Of a stretch of DNA of 64,000 nt, positions 26,345-36,236 are shown piece by piece. The DNA is from Prevotellaceae bacterium MN60 (GTDB lineage Bacteria; Bacteroidota; Bacteroidia; Bacteroidales; Bacteroidaceae). Made by a program: the position numbers and the translations under genes. The stretch covers positions 1 through 64,000 of the forward strand of contig FZQZ01000010.1 of the NCBI GenBank assembly GCA_900199555.1. The letters run 5' to 3'. The notes under the pieces were generated by a model. It did no database searches, had not been told where the DNA came from, and worked only from the letters and a program-made list of their open reading frames with translations. Position 1 is the stretch's first letter. Each line of letters begins with the position of its first letter.

Positions 26345-27483
26345 AATTTGAAGTACAACATAACGACCCGTATAGCAGTGCCCGCACAGGACTGATTACC
26401 ACAGATCACGGACAGATAAAGACTCCCATCTTTATGCCCGTAGGAACGGTGGGTAGCGTGAAAGGTGTGCATTTCGCAGAACTGCGCGAACAAGTGAAGG
26501 CACAGATTATTCTGGGCAATACTTATCACTTGTATCTGCGCCCTGGACTGGACATCCTGCGCAAGGCAGGCGGTCTGCATAAGTTCAACACATGGGATCG
26601 CCCGATTCTGACAGACTCTGGCGGTTTCCAGGTATTCTCGCTTACAGGCATCCGCAAACTGAAGGAAGAAGGTTGCGAATTCCGCAGCCATATCGATGGT
26701 TCGAAACATATCTTCACTCCAGAAAACGTGATGGATACAGAGCGTGTGATTGGTGCAGACATCATGATGGCATTCGACGAATGTCCTCCTGGCGAAAGCG
26801 ATTATCAGTATGCCAAGAACTCTCTCAAACTGACGCAGCGTTGGCTGGAGCGCTGTGTCAAGCGCTTTAATGAGACAGAGCCCTTATATGGTTATAATCA
26901 GACACTGTTCCCCATCGTACAGGGCTGTACCTATAAAGACTTGCGACAGGATGCTGCCAAGCATGTTGTTGACACATTAGGTAAGCTGAACGATGGCGGT
27001 GGTGCATCCATTGGCGGATTGGCAGTAGGCGAACCTACCGAGGTGATGTATGAAATGATTGAGGTAGTCAACGACATCTTGCCCAAAGACCGTCCTCGCT
27101 ACTTGATGGGTGTAGGTACACCACAAAACATCTTGGAAGCCATCGAGCGCGGTGTTGACATGTTTGACTGTGTGATGCCTACCCGTAATGGTCGCAATGC
27201 CATGTTGTTTACCTATGAGGGCACCATGAATATGCGCAACAAGAAGTGGGAAAACGACTTCTCGCCCATCGATCCTGATGGTTGCGAGATAGACCGCATC
27301 CACACAAAGGCATACCTGCACCATTTGTTCAAAGCACAGGAGTTGTTGGCCATGCAGATTGCATCTATCCACAATCTAGCTTTCTATCTGCGACTCGTTA
27401 CTGACGCGCGTATGCATATAGAACAAGGTGACTTTACACAGTGGAAGCGTGGCGTGATAGACAACCTAGGACGAAGAAGATAA
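26341..27483 (+). CDS. tgt: tRNA-guanine transglycosylase
   Basis: The 380-aa enzyme inserts a queuosine precursor into tRNA. Motifs are ILTDSGGFQVFSL, MAFDECPPGES, GGLAVGEP and DMFDCVMPTRNGRN, with the nucleophile Asp in FDCV. In the zinc region, where E. coli and Zymomonas enzymes have CxCxxC before AYLHHL, this protein reads GCEIDRIHTKAYLHHL, so two of the three Cys ligands appear absent. This may be a feature of the phylum. It is coupled to lon by a 4-nt overlap. Confidence 0.95.
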   Translation: MKFEVQHNDPYSSARTGLITTDHGQIKTPIFMPVGTVGSVKGVHFAELREQVKAQIILGNTYHLYLRPGLDILRKAGGLHKFNTWDRPILTDSGGFQVFSLTGIRKLKEEGCEFRSHIDGSKHIFTPENVMDTERVIGADIMMAFDECPPGESDYQYAKNSLKLTQRWLERCVKRFNETEPLYGYNQTLFPIVQGCTYKDLRQDAAKHVVDTLGKLNDGGGASIGGLAVGEPTEVMYEMIEVVNDILPKDRPRYLMGVGTPQNILEAIERGVDMFDCVMPTRNGRNAMLFTYEGTMNMRNKKWENDFSPIDPDGCEIDRIHTKAYLHHLFKAQELLAMQIASIHNLAFYLRLVTDARMHIEQGDFTQWKRGVIDNLGRRR

Positions 27484-27485
27484 AA

Positions 27486-28685
27486 ATGAAGATACGAGAA
27501 GGAGCAATATACACATTGCAAAGAATCAAGAGGATATTACAATACCTTAAGGGGCTTCAGCTTCTTTCCTTTATTAAGGGGAATGCTGAAAGATTTCCCG
27601 TTAAGCGTATGGACTGGTATATCATCAACAAGTTTATCGGTACCTACGTTTACTCTATTCTCTTGATTATCTCTATCTCTATTGTCTTCGACGTCAACGA
27701 GAATCTTGCGAAGTTCACCTCTAATAATGCACCATTGCGCGCCATAGTTTTCGACTATTACGCCAACTTCGTGCCTTACTTTGCCAACCTTTTCTCGCCC
27801 CTATTCGTCTTTATTGCCGTTATCTTCTTTACCTCGAAGCTAGCTGGTAATTCAGAGATTATCGCGATGCTGGCAAGTGGTATGAGTTTTAAGCGATTGT
27901 TGCGCCCCTACCTCATCTCGGCAGCACTCATCGCTATCTTGAACTTCTATCTCGGTTCGTATATCATACCAAAAGGTACGGTGGTGCGTCACGACTTCGA
28001 GGCATTGTATAAGAACAGCAACAAAAACACGTCGGCATCCAATATCCAACTGATGGTGGACAAGGGCGTGGTGGCATATATCTCGCAATATGATGATATC
28101 CGCAAGACGGGTTATGGTTTTGCGCTATATAAGTTTGACAACAAGAAGATGGTAAGTCAGATGAATGCTAACGTCATTCAGTACGACACCATTGCAGAAG
28201 AGCGCTATCACTGGAAAGCACGCAACTATAAGATTCGCACACTAAAAGGTATGCGCGAAGAGATTACCAGTGGTATAGAGATGGATACGGTGATACAGAT
28301 GGAGCCCATGGACCTTGTCTTCTCAAAAGGACAGCAGGAGACCTTCACTTCACCAGAACTGAAGCGTTACATCTCCAAACAACAACAGCGCGGTTCGAGC
28401 AACGTGGTACAATATGAGGTAGAATATCACAAGCGAATAGCAACCTCATTCGCCTCGTTTATTCTGACAATCATCGGTGTATCGCTGTCATCACGCAAGC
28501 GTAAAGGCGGCATGGGTATGTATTTGGGTATCGGTTTGGCACTATCATTCACCTATATCCTTTTGCAGACGGTGAGTGCGACATTCGCCATCAACGCAGA
28601 CACCCCACCAATTCTTGCAGCTTGGATTCCTAATATTCTATATGCCTTCATTGCTTATTATTGTTATAAGCAAGCACCAAGTTAA
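27486..28685 (+). CDS. LptF/LptG-type lipopolysaccharide export permease
   Basis: The C-terminal and N-terminal membrane helices with a periplasmic beta-domain between them fit the YjgP/YjgQ family, which moves LPS out of the inner membrane with LptB. MDWYIINKFIGTYVYSILLI marks the usual family N-terminus, and two or three helices lie in the last 100 residues. The ATG at 27486 (2 nt after tgt) adds 41 residues before this; the ATG at 27609 would give 358 aa, closer to the family norm. Which permease (F or G) cannot be decided. Confidence 0.88.
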   Translation: MKIREGAIYTLQRIKRILQYLKGLQLLSFIKGNAERFPVKRMDWYIINKFIGTYVYSILLIISISIVFDVNENLAKFTSNNAPLRAIVFDYYANFVPYFANLFSPLFVFIAVIFFTSKLAGNSEIIAMLASGMSFKRLLRPYLISAALIAILNFYLGSYIIPKGTVVRHDFEALYKNSNKNTSASNIQLMVDKGVVAYISQYDDIRKTGYGFALYKFDNKKMVSQMNANVIQYDTIAEERYHWKARNYKIRTLKGMREEITSGIEMDTVIQMEPMDLVFSKGQQETFTSPELKRYISKQQQRGSSNVVQYEVEYHKRIATSFASFILTIIGVSLSSRKRKGGMGMYLGIGLALSFTYILLQTVSATFAINADTPPILAAWIPNILYAFIAYYCYKQAPS

Positions 28686-28707
28686 GTGAAAAGAGAAAAA
28701 ATAAATA

Positions 28708-29973
28708 ATGACATTTGAAGAGACTTATTTAAATGACAACATCCTCGACGCTTTGTATGATATGCGCTTTGAGGAGATGACACCTATACAAGAACAATGT
28801 ATTCCAAAGATTCTCGATGGTCACGACCTTATTGGCGTGGCACAGACGGGAACGGGTAAAACGGCAGCCTATCTGTTGCCGATATTAAGCATGCTTGATG
28901 ATGGCGGTTTTCCAAAAGATGCCGTCAATTGTATCATCATGTCACCAACTCGCGAATTGGCACAACAGATAGACCAAGCCATGCAGGGTTTTGGCTATTA
29001 CCTCAATGGTGTCAGCAGCGTAGCGGTATATGGTGGCAACGACGGTAATCGCTTTGACCAAGAAATGAAAGGGTTGAAGATGGGTGCTGATGTCATCATC
29101 GCCACTCCAGGACGCTTACTTTCACATATCCGAATGGGACATGTAGATTTGAGCAGACTCTCATTCTTTGTTCTTGATGAGGCAGACCGCATGCTTGACA
29201 TGGGATTCTCTGACGACATTCTGCAAATTGCCAAGATGTTGCCAAAGAATCACCAGACTATCATGTTCTCAGCAACAATGCCCAACAAGATACAACAATT
29301 GGCTCGTACCCTACTCTATCACCCTGTAGAGGTCAAGATTGCCGTATCCAAACCAGCGGAGAAGATTCAGCAGTCGGCATACGTATGCTACGAACCACAG
29401 AAGTTGGGTATCATCCGCCATTTGTTCAAGGCTGGCGAACTAAAACGTGTCATTATCTTCTCTGGAAAGAAAGATAAGGTAAAGGATATCACTCGCGAAT
29501 TAAAGCGTATGAACATCAATTGCGCCCCAATGCATAGCGATTTGTCACAGGCCGAGCGCGACGATGTGATGTATCGATTTAAGATTGGTCAGGTTGACGT
29601 GTTGGTAGCTACAGATATTGTGGCACGCGGTATTGACATCGACGACATCCTGATGGTTATCAACTATGATGTTCCACATGATGTAGAAGACTATGTGCAC
29701 CGTATTGGTCGTACAGCCCGTGCTCAACGTGATGGTATAGCCATTAGTTTTGTGAGCGACCAAGACATTCGCTATTTCTCTGATATCGAGCGTTTCTTAG
29801 AAAAGGAGATTCTTAAGACTCCCCTTCCTGAAGGATTAGGTGAAGGACCGGAATACAAGGTAGTATCACCACGCAAGAATTCACGCGGAAAAGGCGGTAG
29901 AGGACGCGGTGGAAAACCTTATAAGGGGAAAAGGCATCATGGACCCAATAAAACAAACAAAGGCGGAATTTAA
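28708..29973 (+). CDS. DEAD-box RNA helicase (RhlE/CshA-like)
   Basis: The 421-aa protein has the Q motif (MTPIQEQCIP), Walker A AQTGTGKTAAYLLP, PTRELAQQ, TPGRLL, DEAD (VLDEADRMLD), SAT, and the C-terminal YVHRIGRTAR. A Lys/Arg/Gly-rich tail (RKNSRGKGGRGRGGKPYKGK) probably binds RNA. It likely remodels RNA in ribosome assembly or cold response. It follows the permease gene by 22 nt and precedes the primary sigma gene. Confidence 0.92.
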   Translation: MTFEETYLNDNILDALYDMRFEEMTPIQEQCIPKILDGHDLIGVAQTGTGKTAAYLLPILSMLDDGGFPKDAVNCIIMSPTRELAQQIDQAMQGFGYYLNGVSSVAVYGGNDGNRFDQEMKGLKMGADVIIATPGRLLSHIRMGHVDLSRLSFFVLDEADRMLDMGFSDDILQIAKMLPKNHQTIMFSATMPNKIQQLARTLLYHPVEVKIAVSKPAEKIQQSAYVCYEPQKLGIIRHLFKAGELKRVIIFSGKKDKVKDITRELKRMNINCAPMHSDLSQAERDDVMYRFKIGQVDVLVATDIVARGIDIDDILMVINYDVPHDVEDYVHRIGRTARAQRDGIAISFVSDQDIRYFSDIERFLEKEILKTPLPEGLGEGPEYKVVSPRKNSRGKGGRGRGGKPYKGKRHHGPNKTNKGGI

Positions 29974-30028
29974 TCTTTTTTAAGACAAAATAATAGGTGC
30001 ATAGAGAACAACGTATTGGGATTTTTTG

Positions 30029-30037
30029 TAACTTTGC
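30029..30037 (+). promoter_or_regulatory. Putative promoter of the primary sigma factor gene
   Basis: TAACTTTGC, a perfect -7 box about 74 nt before the ATG at 30111. No matching TTTG was found 19-20 nt upstream. Confidence 0.65.
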
Positions 30038-30110
30038 ACCGCTTTTAAAGGTATATATCTTTTCACACACCTGTTATTCAGGTAGTTAGCGAAAATTTTA
30101 AGGAGAAAGA

Positions 30111-30983
30111 ATGAGACAATTAAAGATTCAAAAGAGTATTACGAATCGCTCTAGTGAGGCATTGGACAAGTATCTGGTAGAAATTGGCCGTGCACCACTG
30201 ATTAGCATTGACGAGGAAATTGAGCTTGCTCAGAAGATTCGCAAGGGCGGTCCTGAAGGCGAGCGCGCTAAGGACAAGTTGGTAACTGCCAACCTGCGAT
30301 TTGTAGTATCCGTTGCCAAGCAGTATCAGCATCAGGGACTGACGCTTACCGACTTGATCGACGAGGGTAACATCGGCCTCATCAAAGCCGCACAGAAATT
30401 TGATGAAACACGCGGTTTCAAATTTATCTCGTATGCTGTATGGTGGATTCGCCAGAGCATTCTGCAGGCTATTGCTGAGCAGAGCCGTATCGTACGTCTG
30501 CCTTTGAATCAGGTTGGTAGCCTTAACAAGATTAGTCATGAGATTAACCGCTTTGAGCAGGAATTCCAGCGCCACCCATCTGTATCTGAGTTGAGCGACG
30601 CTACAAATATGGACGAAGAGAAGATTGCTCAGTCTATGCAAGCTGACAGTCACCACGTATCAATTGATGCACCTTTCCAGGATGGTGAGGACAACTGTAT
30701 GCTTGACGTGATGGCCAGTGGCGATGACTCTCGTACCGACCGCCATGTAGACCACGAGTCAATGGCTCAGGAACTGAACTCTGTACTGCAGAAAGTGCTG
30801 AAAGAGCGCGAGATCACCATCATCCGCGAGTGCTTCGGCATCGGCTGTCACGAGAAAGGTCTTGAGGAAATTGGCGACCAGTTAGGACTGACTCGCGAGC
30901 GTGTTCGCCAGATTCGCGAAAAGAGCATTGCAAAGTTACGTGACTCTGGTAATGCAAGAATTTTGATGAAATATTTAGGCTAA
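30111..30983 (+). CDS. rpoD: Primary sigma factor (sigma-70/RpoD, Bacteroidetes short form)
   Basis: The 290-aa protein keeps region 1.2, region 2 (GLIKAAQKFDETRGFKFISYAVWWIRQSI, the -10 recognition helix), region 3 and region 4 (LTRERVRQIREKSIAKLR) but lacks the long region 1.1 and spacer of E. coli RpoD. This is the known form in Bacteroidetes, which recognises the TTTG / TAnnTTTG promoters seen throughout the window. It is preceded by its own promoter and a leader of about 70 nt. Confidence 0.95.
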   Translation: MRQLKIQKSITNRSSEALDKYLVEIGRAPLISIDEEIELAQKIRKGGPEGERAKDKLVTANLRFVVSVAKQYQHQGLTLTDLIDEGNIGLIKAAQKFDETRGFKFISYAVWWIRQSILQAIAEQSRIVRLPLNQVGSLNKISHEINRFEQEFQRHPSVSELSDATNMDEEKIAQSMQADSHHVSIDAPFQDGEDNCMLDVMASGDDSRTDRHVDHESMAQELNSVLQKVLKEREITIIRECFGIGCHEKGLEEIGDQLGLTRERVRQIREKSIAKLRDSGNARILMKYLG

Positions 30984-30987
30984 ATGT

Positions 30988-31018
30988 TTTGCGGCTCCAG
31001 AAATTATTTGTAATTTTG
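30988..31018 (+). promoter_or_regulatory. Full promoter giving a near-leaderless mRNA
   Basis: TTTG at 30988-30991 and TAATTTTG at 31011-31018, 19 nt apart, match both boxes of the Bacteroidetes consensus. The GTG start at 31024 is only 6 nt after the -7 box, at about the expected transcription start. Confidence 0.7.
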
Positions 31019-31023
31019 GGGTC

Positions 31024-33030
31024 GTGAATCAGAAGCTACGCATAACCATATTAGTGCTGGGCATGATGACTCTCATGTCCAGCATTTGTTTTGCACGCGA
31101 CCGTTCAACAGACTCTCTCGTCATTACCCGCATGTGGGACTATTACGAGACTTCCTGCAAGAGCGTTAAGGGTGTAGAGAAGAATATGTATTTTGGTTAT
31201 AGCTTCGGTTCCAAGCGACGCAATGTACTTCTCTTCTTGGTACCCACCATGTACAGCATCGCAAAAGGTGACAAGCAGTATGCTGGAGAATCGTATTGTA
31301 AAGTCAGATTCCGCGGTATTACAGACTTCGACCTTAAACGACAGGTCAGTTTCAGTACGATTCCCCATCACCGTAATGTGATGCCGGCAATCTTTGATTT
31401 GATAACGCCCAACCTATGTAGTACGCAACTATATAACGACAGGTTATTATCACCCTTCCATCGTACCAATCGTTTCTTCTATAAATATCGTGTTGTTCCA
31501 ATTGGCAATACGGCACAAATCTACTTCCGTCCACGTAGCAGCAACACACAGTTGATAAAAGGAAAGGCCTTGGTAGATATAAACACTGGACGCGTACTTT
31601 CGTTTTCTTTCAAAGGTGAATTCGACATGCTCAACTTCAAGGTTGATGCCACCATGGATAATGAAAACATCCATAGTCCACTACCCGACCATTGTACCAC
31701 AGAGACATCGTTTAAGTTTCTTGGCAATGACATCGAAGCCAAGATGACAGCATACTATAATTGTCCTGTCTCACTCCCAGACTCCGTTAACGAAGAGCAA
31801 AACCTCAACATGATGGGCGGGTTGCGCCCCATCTTTATCGGAAGAGATGAACAGGATATTTACGATGCCTATAACCTACAACGCGAGCAAGCAAAAGAAA
31901 GTGATACACTACCCAAGAAAAAAAATCGCTTGAGAGAAGTGGCATGGGACATTATTGGCGACAACCTCATTAACAGCATGCACACACACAGCGAGAACGT
32001 CTCGCTGAACATGTCTCCTCTGCTCAATCCGCTCTATATGGGATACAGCCATAGTAAAGGAGTATCATACAAGCTAAATATCGGTGCCCGTTATGCATGG
32101 AACACGCATCGCTACCTGACTCTAAATCCGCAAATGGGTTATAGCTTCAAGCTCAAGCAGTTCTATTATACACTCCCCCTGCGCATGACCTATAATCCCA
32201 AACGTAATGGTTATGCAGAAATATCATGGGGTAATGGCAACCACACCACTCATGGTGCCCTCTACGAAGCTTATCAGAAAACGATGGGATCCAAAGAAAT
32301 CATGCCCGACTTCAAAGACGAACAAATTCGCCTTGTTAACAACGTAAAGGCTTTCGATTGGATAGAGATTATGACCGGACTGGTTTATCACCATCGTAAG
32401 AGTTGTGACCCGCAAAAGATGCAAAAGGCGGGACTCGCTGACGATTTCCGTAGTTTTGCACCCTCACTGACTTTCCGTATAACTCCCTGGAAGAAAGGTC
32501 CTACTCTGACTGCCAACTACGAACGTAGTTTCAAAAAAGTGCTCAAGTCAAACCTTGCCTATGAGCGATGGGAGTTTGATGCAGTCTATAAGCACCAAAA
32601 CAAGAGTGTACGCATTCTAAACATGCGACTGGGTACAGGTTTCTACACCCAGCGCAGTTCTGACTACTTTGTCGACTATACCAACTTCCGTGACAACAAT
32701 CTGCCTTCTGGATGGGAAGACGACTGGACGGGTCAGTTTCAATTGTTAAACAGTCGCTGGTATAACGATTCCCAATACTATGTTCGTGGTCATGTATCGT
32801 ATGACTCTCCACTCATGGTATTGTCATGGATACCCTGGCTAGGTCGTATTATAGAGACGGAACGTTTCTATCTTAGTGCCATGTCTATAGAACATACGCG
32901 CCCCTATTTCGAATTAGGATACGGCTTCAAAAACCGCTATTTCTCAACAGGCATCTTTGCCAGTTTCCTCAATACAAAATATCAGAGTTTTGGTTGTAAA
33001 TTCACCATAGAACTATTTCGCCGATGGTAA
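31024..33030 (+). CDS. DUF5686-like outer-membrane protein
   Basis: The signal peptide MNQKLRITILVLGMMTLMSSICFA starts at a GTG. The 668-aa protein has an N-terminal soluble region (about 30-290, including GKALVDINTGRVLSFSFKGEF) and a C-terminal half rich in amphipathic strands with alternating aromatics (for example RYAWNTHRYLTLNPQMGYSF), ending in Arg-Arg-Trp. This fits a large outer-membrane beta-barrel of the Bacteroidetes DUF5686 type, whose role is not well known. The name is a resemblance judged by eye. Its end overlaps the next gene by 7 nt. Confidence 0.65.
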   Translation: MNQKLRITILVLGMMTLMSSICFARDRSTDSLVITRMWDYYETSCKSVKGVEKNMYFGYSFGSKRRNVLLFLVPTMYSIAKGDKQYAGESYCKVRFRGITDFDLKRQVSFSTIPHHRNVMPAIFDLITPNLCSTQLYNDRLLSPFHRTNRFFYKYRVVPIGNTAQIYFRPRSSNTQLIKGKALVDINTGRVLSFSFKGEFDMLNFKVDATMDNENIHSPLPDHCTTETSFKFLGNDIEAKMTAYYNCPVSLPDSVNEEQNLNMMGGLRPIFIGRDEQDIYDAYNLQREQAKESDTLPKKKNRLREVAWDIIGDNLINSMHTHSENVSLNMSPLLNPLYMGYSHSKGVSYKLNIGARYAWNTHRYLTLNPQMGYSFKLKQFYYTLPLRMTYNPKRNGYAEISWGNGNHTTHGALYEAYQKTMGSKEIMPDFKDEQIRLVNNVKAFDWIEIMTGLVYHHRKSCDPQKMQKAGLADDFRSFAPSLTFRITPWKKGPTLTANYERSFKKVLKSNLAYERWEFDAVYKHQNKSVRILNMRLGTGFYTQRSSDYFVDYTNFRDNNLPSGWEDDWTGQFQLLNSRWYNDSQYYVRGHVSYDSPLMVLSWIPWLGRIIETERFYLSAMSIEHTRPYFELGYGFKNRYFSTGIFASFLNTKYQSFGCKFTIELFRRW

Positions 33031-36000
33031 AACCTCTCACCGTATATAAAGCCAGTGCTGGCAGTGGAAAGACCTTCACACTGGCTGTAGAGTATATCAA
33101 ATTGCTGGTGATGAATCCCACCAGCTATCGTAACATCCTAGCCGTTACCTTTACCAATAAGGCCACGGAGGAGATGAAGATGCGTATCCTCAGTCAGTTG
33201 TATGGCATATCTAAACAACTACCCGACTCCGAGGTATATATGCAGCGTATCCTCACAGAGACAGGGTTGCCGCGCCCTATCGTCAGCAAGAATGCTGGTA
33301 TTGCTCTTCACTTGCTGTTACACAACTACAACTACTTCCGCGTAGAGACTATCGACTCATTCTTCCAGAGCGTTCTGCGCAATCTGGCACGAGAGCTTGA
33401 CCTAACGGCTAATCTACGCATCAGCCTCAACGATACGCAGGTAGAAGAACAGGCTGTTGACCAGCTGATCGATTCCCTGACACATACCGACCTGATGCTA
33501 CAATGGTTGCTCAGCTATATCATGGAGAAGATTAGCGACGACCATTCATGGAATATCATCGGGCAGGTGAAACAGTTTGGTAAAACCATCTTCCGCGACT
33601 ACTATAAGACGCATAGCAAGATGCTCAACGAAAAAATCAGCGAGAAGGGATTTATCGAAGCCTATACCAAGCAACTGAAAGCGCTGCGCAGCGAGTCTTT
33701 GGAATATATGCAGAAACTGGGCGAAGAATTCTTCGATATCCTGGAGAGCGAAAACATATCTATTACGGATTTAGCATTCGGAAAAACTGGCGTAGCTAGC
33801 TTTTTTATCAAGCTGAAGAACGGCCAGTTTGACGAGAGCATTGTCGGCAAGCGTGCCTGCGACTGTCGCGAAGATCCAGAGAAATGGTATACCAAGAAGA
33901 CTTTAAACCCTGAGCATATCCATGCTGTTGCCGAGACTGCGCTGATACCATTACTGATACGTGCAATGGATGAGCGTCCCCGGAAATACAAGATATACCA
34001 ATCGGCCGACCTTACCCTACGCCATCTCAGTCAATTGCGCCTATTGGGAAGCATCGAGCAGAAGGTGAGAAACTTGAATGACGAAGCCAACCGCTTCTTG
34101 CTCAGCGACACCCAACAGCTATTACACGACCTGATTAGTGATAGTGACTCACCCTTTATCTTCGAGAAGATTGGTACACAGCTAGAGCACGTCATGATTG
34201 ACGAGTTTCAAGACACCAGTACCGTACAATGGAAGAACTTCAAGGTGCTACTGCAAGAGTGTATGAGCCATGAAGGTTCTGAGAATCTGATAGTAGGTGA
34301 TGTCAAGCAGAGCATCTATCGTTGGCGTTCGGGCGACTGGCGACTATTGAATGCCATTGACCGTGAATTTCCACACGCAGACGACACTATAGAGATACGC
34401 CCGTTGAAGGTCAATCGCCGTTCTGCACGAAACATCGTAAACTTCAACAATGCCTTTTTCCAAGCTGCAGCCCATCATGAATATGAGATTCAGCGTGAGG
34501 AATATCCCGATGGAGCAGAACAGCTACGCCACGCATATGACGATGTAGAGCAAGAAGTTCCCGCAGAGCGTGATGCCAGTGGATATGTCAACATTCGTCT
34601 GCTGACTGATGACGATTATCAACAGCAGACAATGAGTATCATCGGCGATACCATCCGACAACTACAACAGCAGGGAGTGCCCCTTCACGACATAGCTATC
34701 TTGGTGCGCAGCAACAAGCATATCCCACTTATCGCGGCGTATTTTGACGAGAATTTGCCCGACATACGCATTATCAGCGACGAGGCTTTCCGCTTGGATG
34801 CCTCTGTATCTATCTGTCTGCTTATTCAAGCTCTTCACCTGCTGACTCATCCAGACGACCAGTTGGCCAAAGGTACTATTGTTAAGCTCTATCACCGCTC
34901 AATACTCGGCGAGAGCATTGCTGAGAGCGACTTGCTCATCAGAGACCGTGAGCTAGACAGTCTATTACCAGAGGAGTATATCAAGCATACATCAGAACTG
35001 GTACTGATGCCACTCTACGAACTAGTAGAACGGCTATACAGCATATTCCAGCTGGAGCGCCTCAACGAACAGAGCGCTTACCTATGCGCATTCTATGATC
35101 AGCTGAATCAGTTTGCCCAAGACCACTCCTCAGATATTGATGCATTCATCCGCGAATGGGAGGACACCATCTGTAGTAAGACCATTCAGAGTGATGGTGC
35201 TGATGGTGTACGCGTCTTGTCTATCCATAAGAGTAAGGGTCTGGAGTTCCCTCATGTCATTATGCCTTTCTGCGACTGGAGATTGGAGATGCCCGACATA
35301 CTATGGTGTAAGCCTACAGAGGCTCCTTTCGATGCCCTACCGCTTGCCCCTATCGACTTCAGTGCTACGCAGATGAAAGGTACTATCTATGAACACGACT
35401 ATCTTGAAGAGCATCTGCAGAACATCGTTGACAACCTCAACCTGCTCTATGTAGCCTTCACACGTGCTGCCCAGAGTTTATATGTTATTGGACAGCGAGG
35501 GGGTAAGAGTAATCGCTCTGCTCTCTTGGAGGAAGTACTTACAGACATCAAATTAGAAGGAAGTGATATCAGCGGTGCAGATGACGAAGGAGAGGAATTA
35601 GTATTCTCTTATGGTACGCTTCTGCATGAAACCGATACTCCAAGCAAGAAGCCCGCCACGGCAAATGTCTTTCTCCAACCCATTAGCCCCGTACAGGTTC
35701 AGTTAGAGACTTTTGAGAACAAGACTGAATTCCGCCAGAGTAATAAGAGCCGTGAATTTATTGAAGGCGATGATGAGCAACAAGAACTTAGCTACATCAA
35801 AATGGGTAGTGTGCTCCACGAGATATTCTCTACCATCCATACTACCGCAGACATAGCAGGAGCCTTGCGCCAACTACAAAACGACGGTGTACTCTACGAT
35901 GATGAAGTTACTGCTAACAAGCTTACTAGCACTCTTCAGAAAAGGCTAAAAGACGACCGTGTAAAAAGCTGGTTTTCTGACCGTTGGAAGCTTTTCAACG

Positions 36001-36236
36001 AATGCAGCATTTTACGTCTAGACGAACAAGGAATGGTAGAAGAGCGTCGTCCAGACCGTGTAATGACGGATGGAAAAGAAACCCACGTGGTAGACTTCAA
36101 GTTTGGTCGTCCCAGACCAGAATACCAAGAACAGGTACGCGAATATATGCAGCTATTAGAACAGATGCAGATGCCTAATGTTCACGGATGGCTGTGGTAT
36201 GTTTACAGTAATAAGATTGAGGAGGTTACACTATGA
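33024..36236 (+). CDS. AddA-like UvrD helicase/nuclease
   Basis: The 1070-aa protein carries UvrD/Rep motifs: Walker A KASAGSGKTFTLA (residues 8-20), VTFTNKATEEMK, Walker B MIDEFQDTS, GDVKQSIYRWR, LSIHKSKGLEFPHV and LYVAFTRA. The C-terminal PD-(D/E)XK nuclease shows RPDRVMTDG and VVDFKFG, then QVREYMQLL. It is the helicase subunit of an AddAB/RecBCD-like double-strand break repair enzyme. The next gene overlaps as ATGA, so the two subunits are probably made together. Confidence 0.9.
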   Translation: MVKPLTVYKASAGSGKTFTLAVEYIKLLVMNPTSYRNILAVTFTNKATEEMKMRILSQLYGISKQLPDSEVYMQRILTETGLPRPIVSKNAGIALHLLLHNYNYFRVETIDSFFQSVLRNLARELDLTANLRISLNDTQVEEQAVDQLIDSLTHTDLMLQWLLSYIMEKISDDHSWNIIGQVKQFGKTIFRDYYKTHSKMLNEKISEKGFIEAYTKQLKALRSESLEYMQKLGEEFFDILESENISITDLAFGKTGVASFFIKLKNGQFDESIVGKRACDCREDPEKWYTKKTLNPEHIHAVAETALIPLLIRAMDERPRKYKIYQSADLTLRHLSQLRLLGSIEQKVRNLNDEANRFLLSDTQQLLHDLISDSDSPFIFEKIGTQLEHVMIDEFQDTSTVQWKNFKVLLQECMSHEGSENLIVGDVKQSIYRWRSGDWRLLNAIDREFPHADDTIEIRPLKVNRRSARNIVNFNNAFFQAAAHHEYEIQREEYPDGAEQLRHAYDDVEQEVPAERDASGYVNIRLLTDDDYQQQTMSIIGDTIRQLQQQGVPLHDIAILVRSNKHIPLIAAYFDENLPDIRIISDEAFRLDASVSICLLIQALHLLTHPDDQLAKGTIVKLYHRSILGESIAESDLLIRDRELDSLLPEEYIKHTSELVLMPLYELVERLYSIFQLERLNEQSAYLCAFYDQLNQFAQDHSSDIDAFIREWEDTICSKTIQSDGADGVRVLSIHKSKGLEFPHVIMPFCDWRLEMPDILWCKPTEAPFDALPLAPIDFSATQMKGTIYEHDYLEEHLQNIVDNLNLLYVAFTRAAQSLYVIGQRGGKSNRSALLEEVLTDIKLEGSDISGADDEGEELVFSYGTLLHETDTPSKKPATANVFLQPISPVQVQLETFENKTEFRQSNKSREFIEGDDEQQELSYIKMGSVLHEIFSTIHTTADIAGALRQLQNDGVLYDDEVTANKLTSTLQKRLKDDRVKSWFSDRWKLFNECSILRLDEQGMVEERRPDRVMTDGKETHVVDFKFGRPRPEYQEQVREYMQLLEQMQMPNVHGWLWYVYSNKIEEVTL

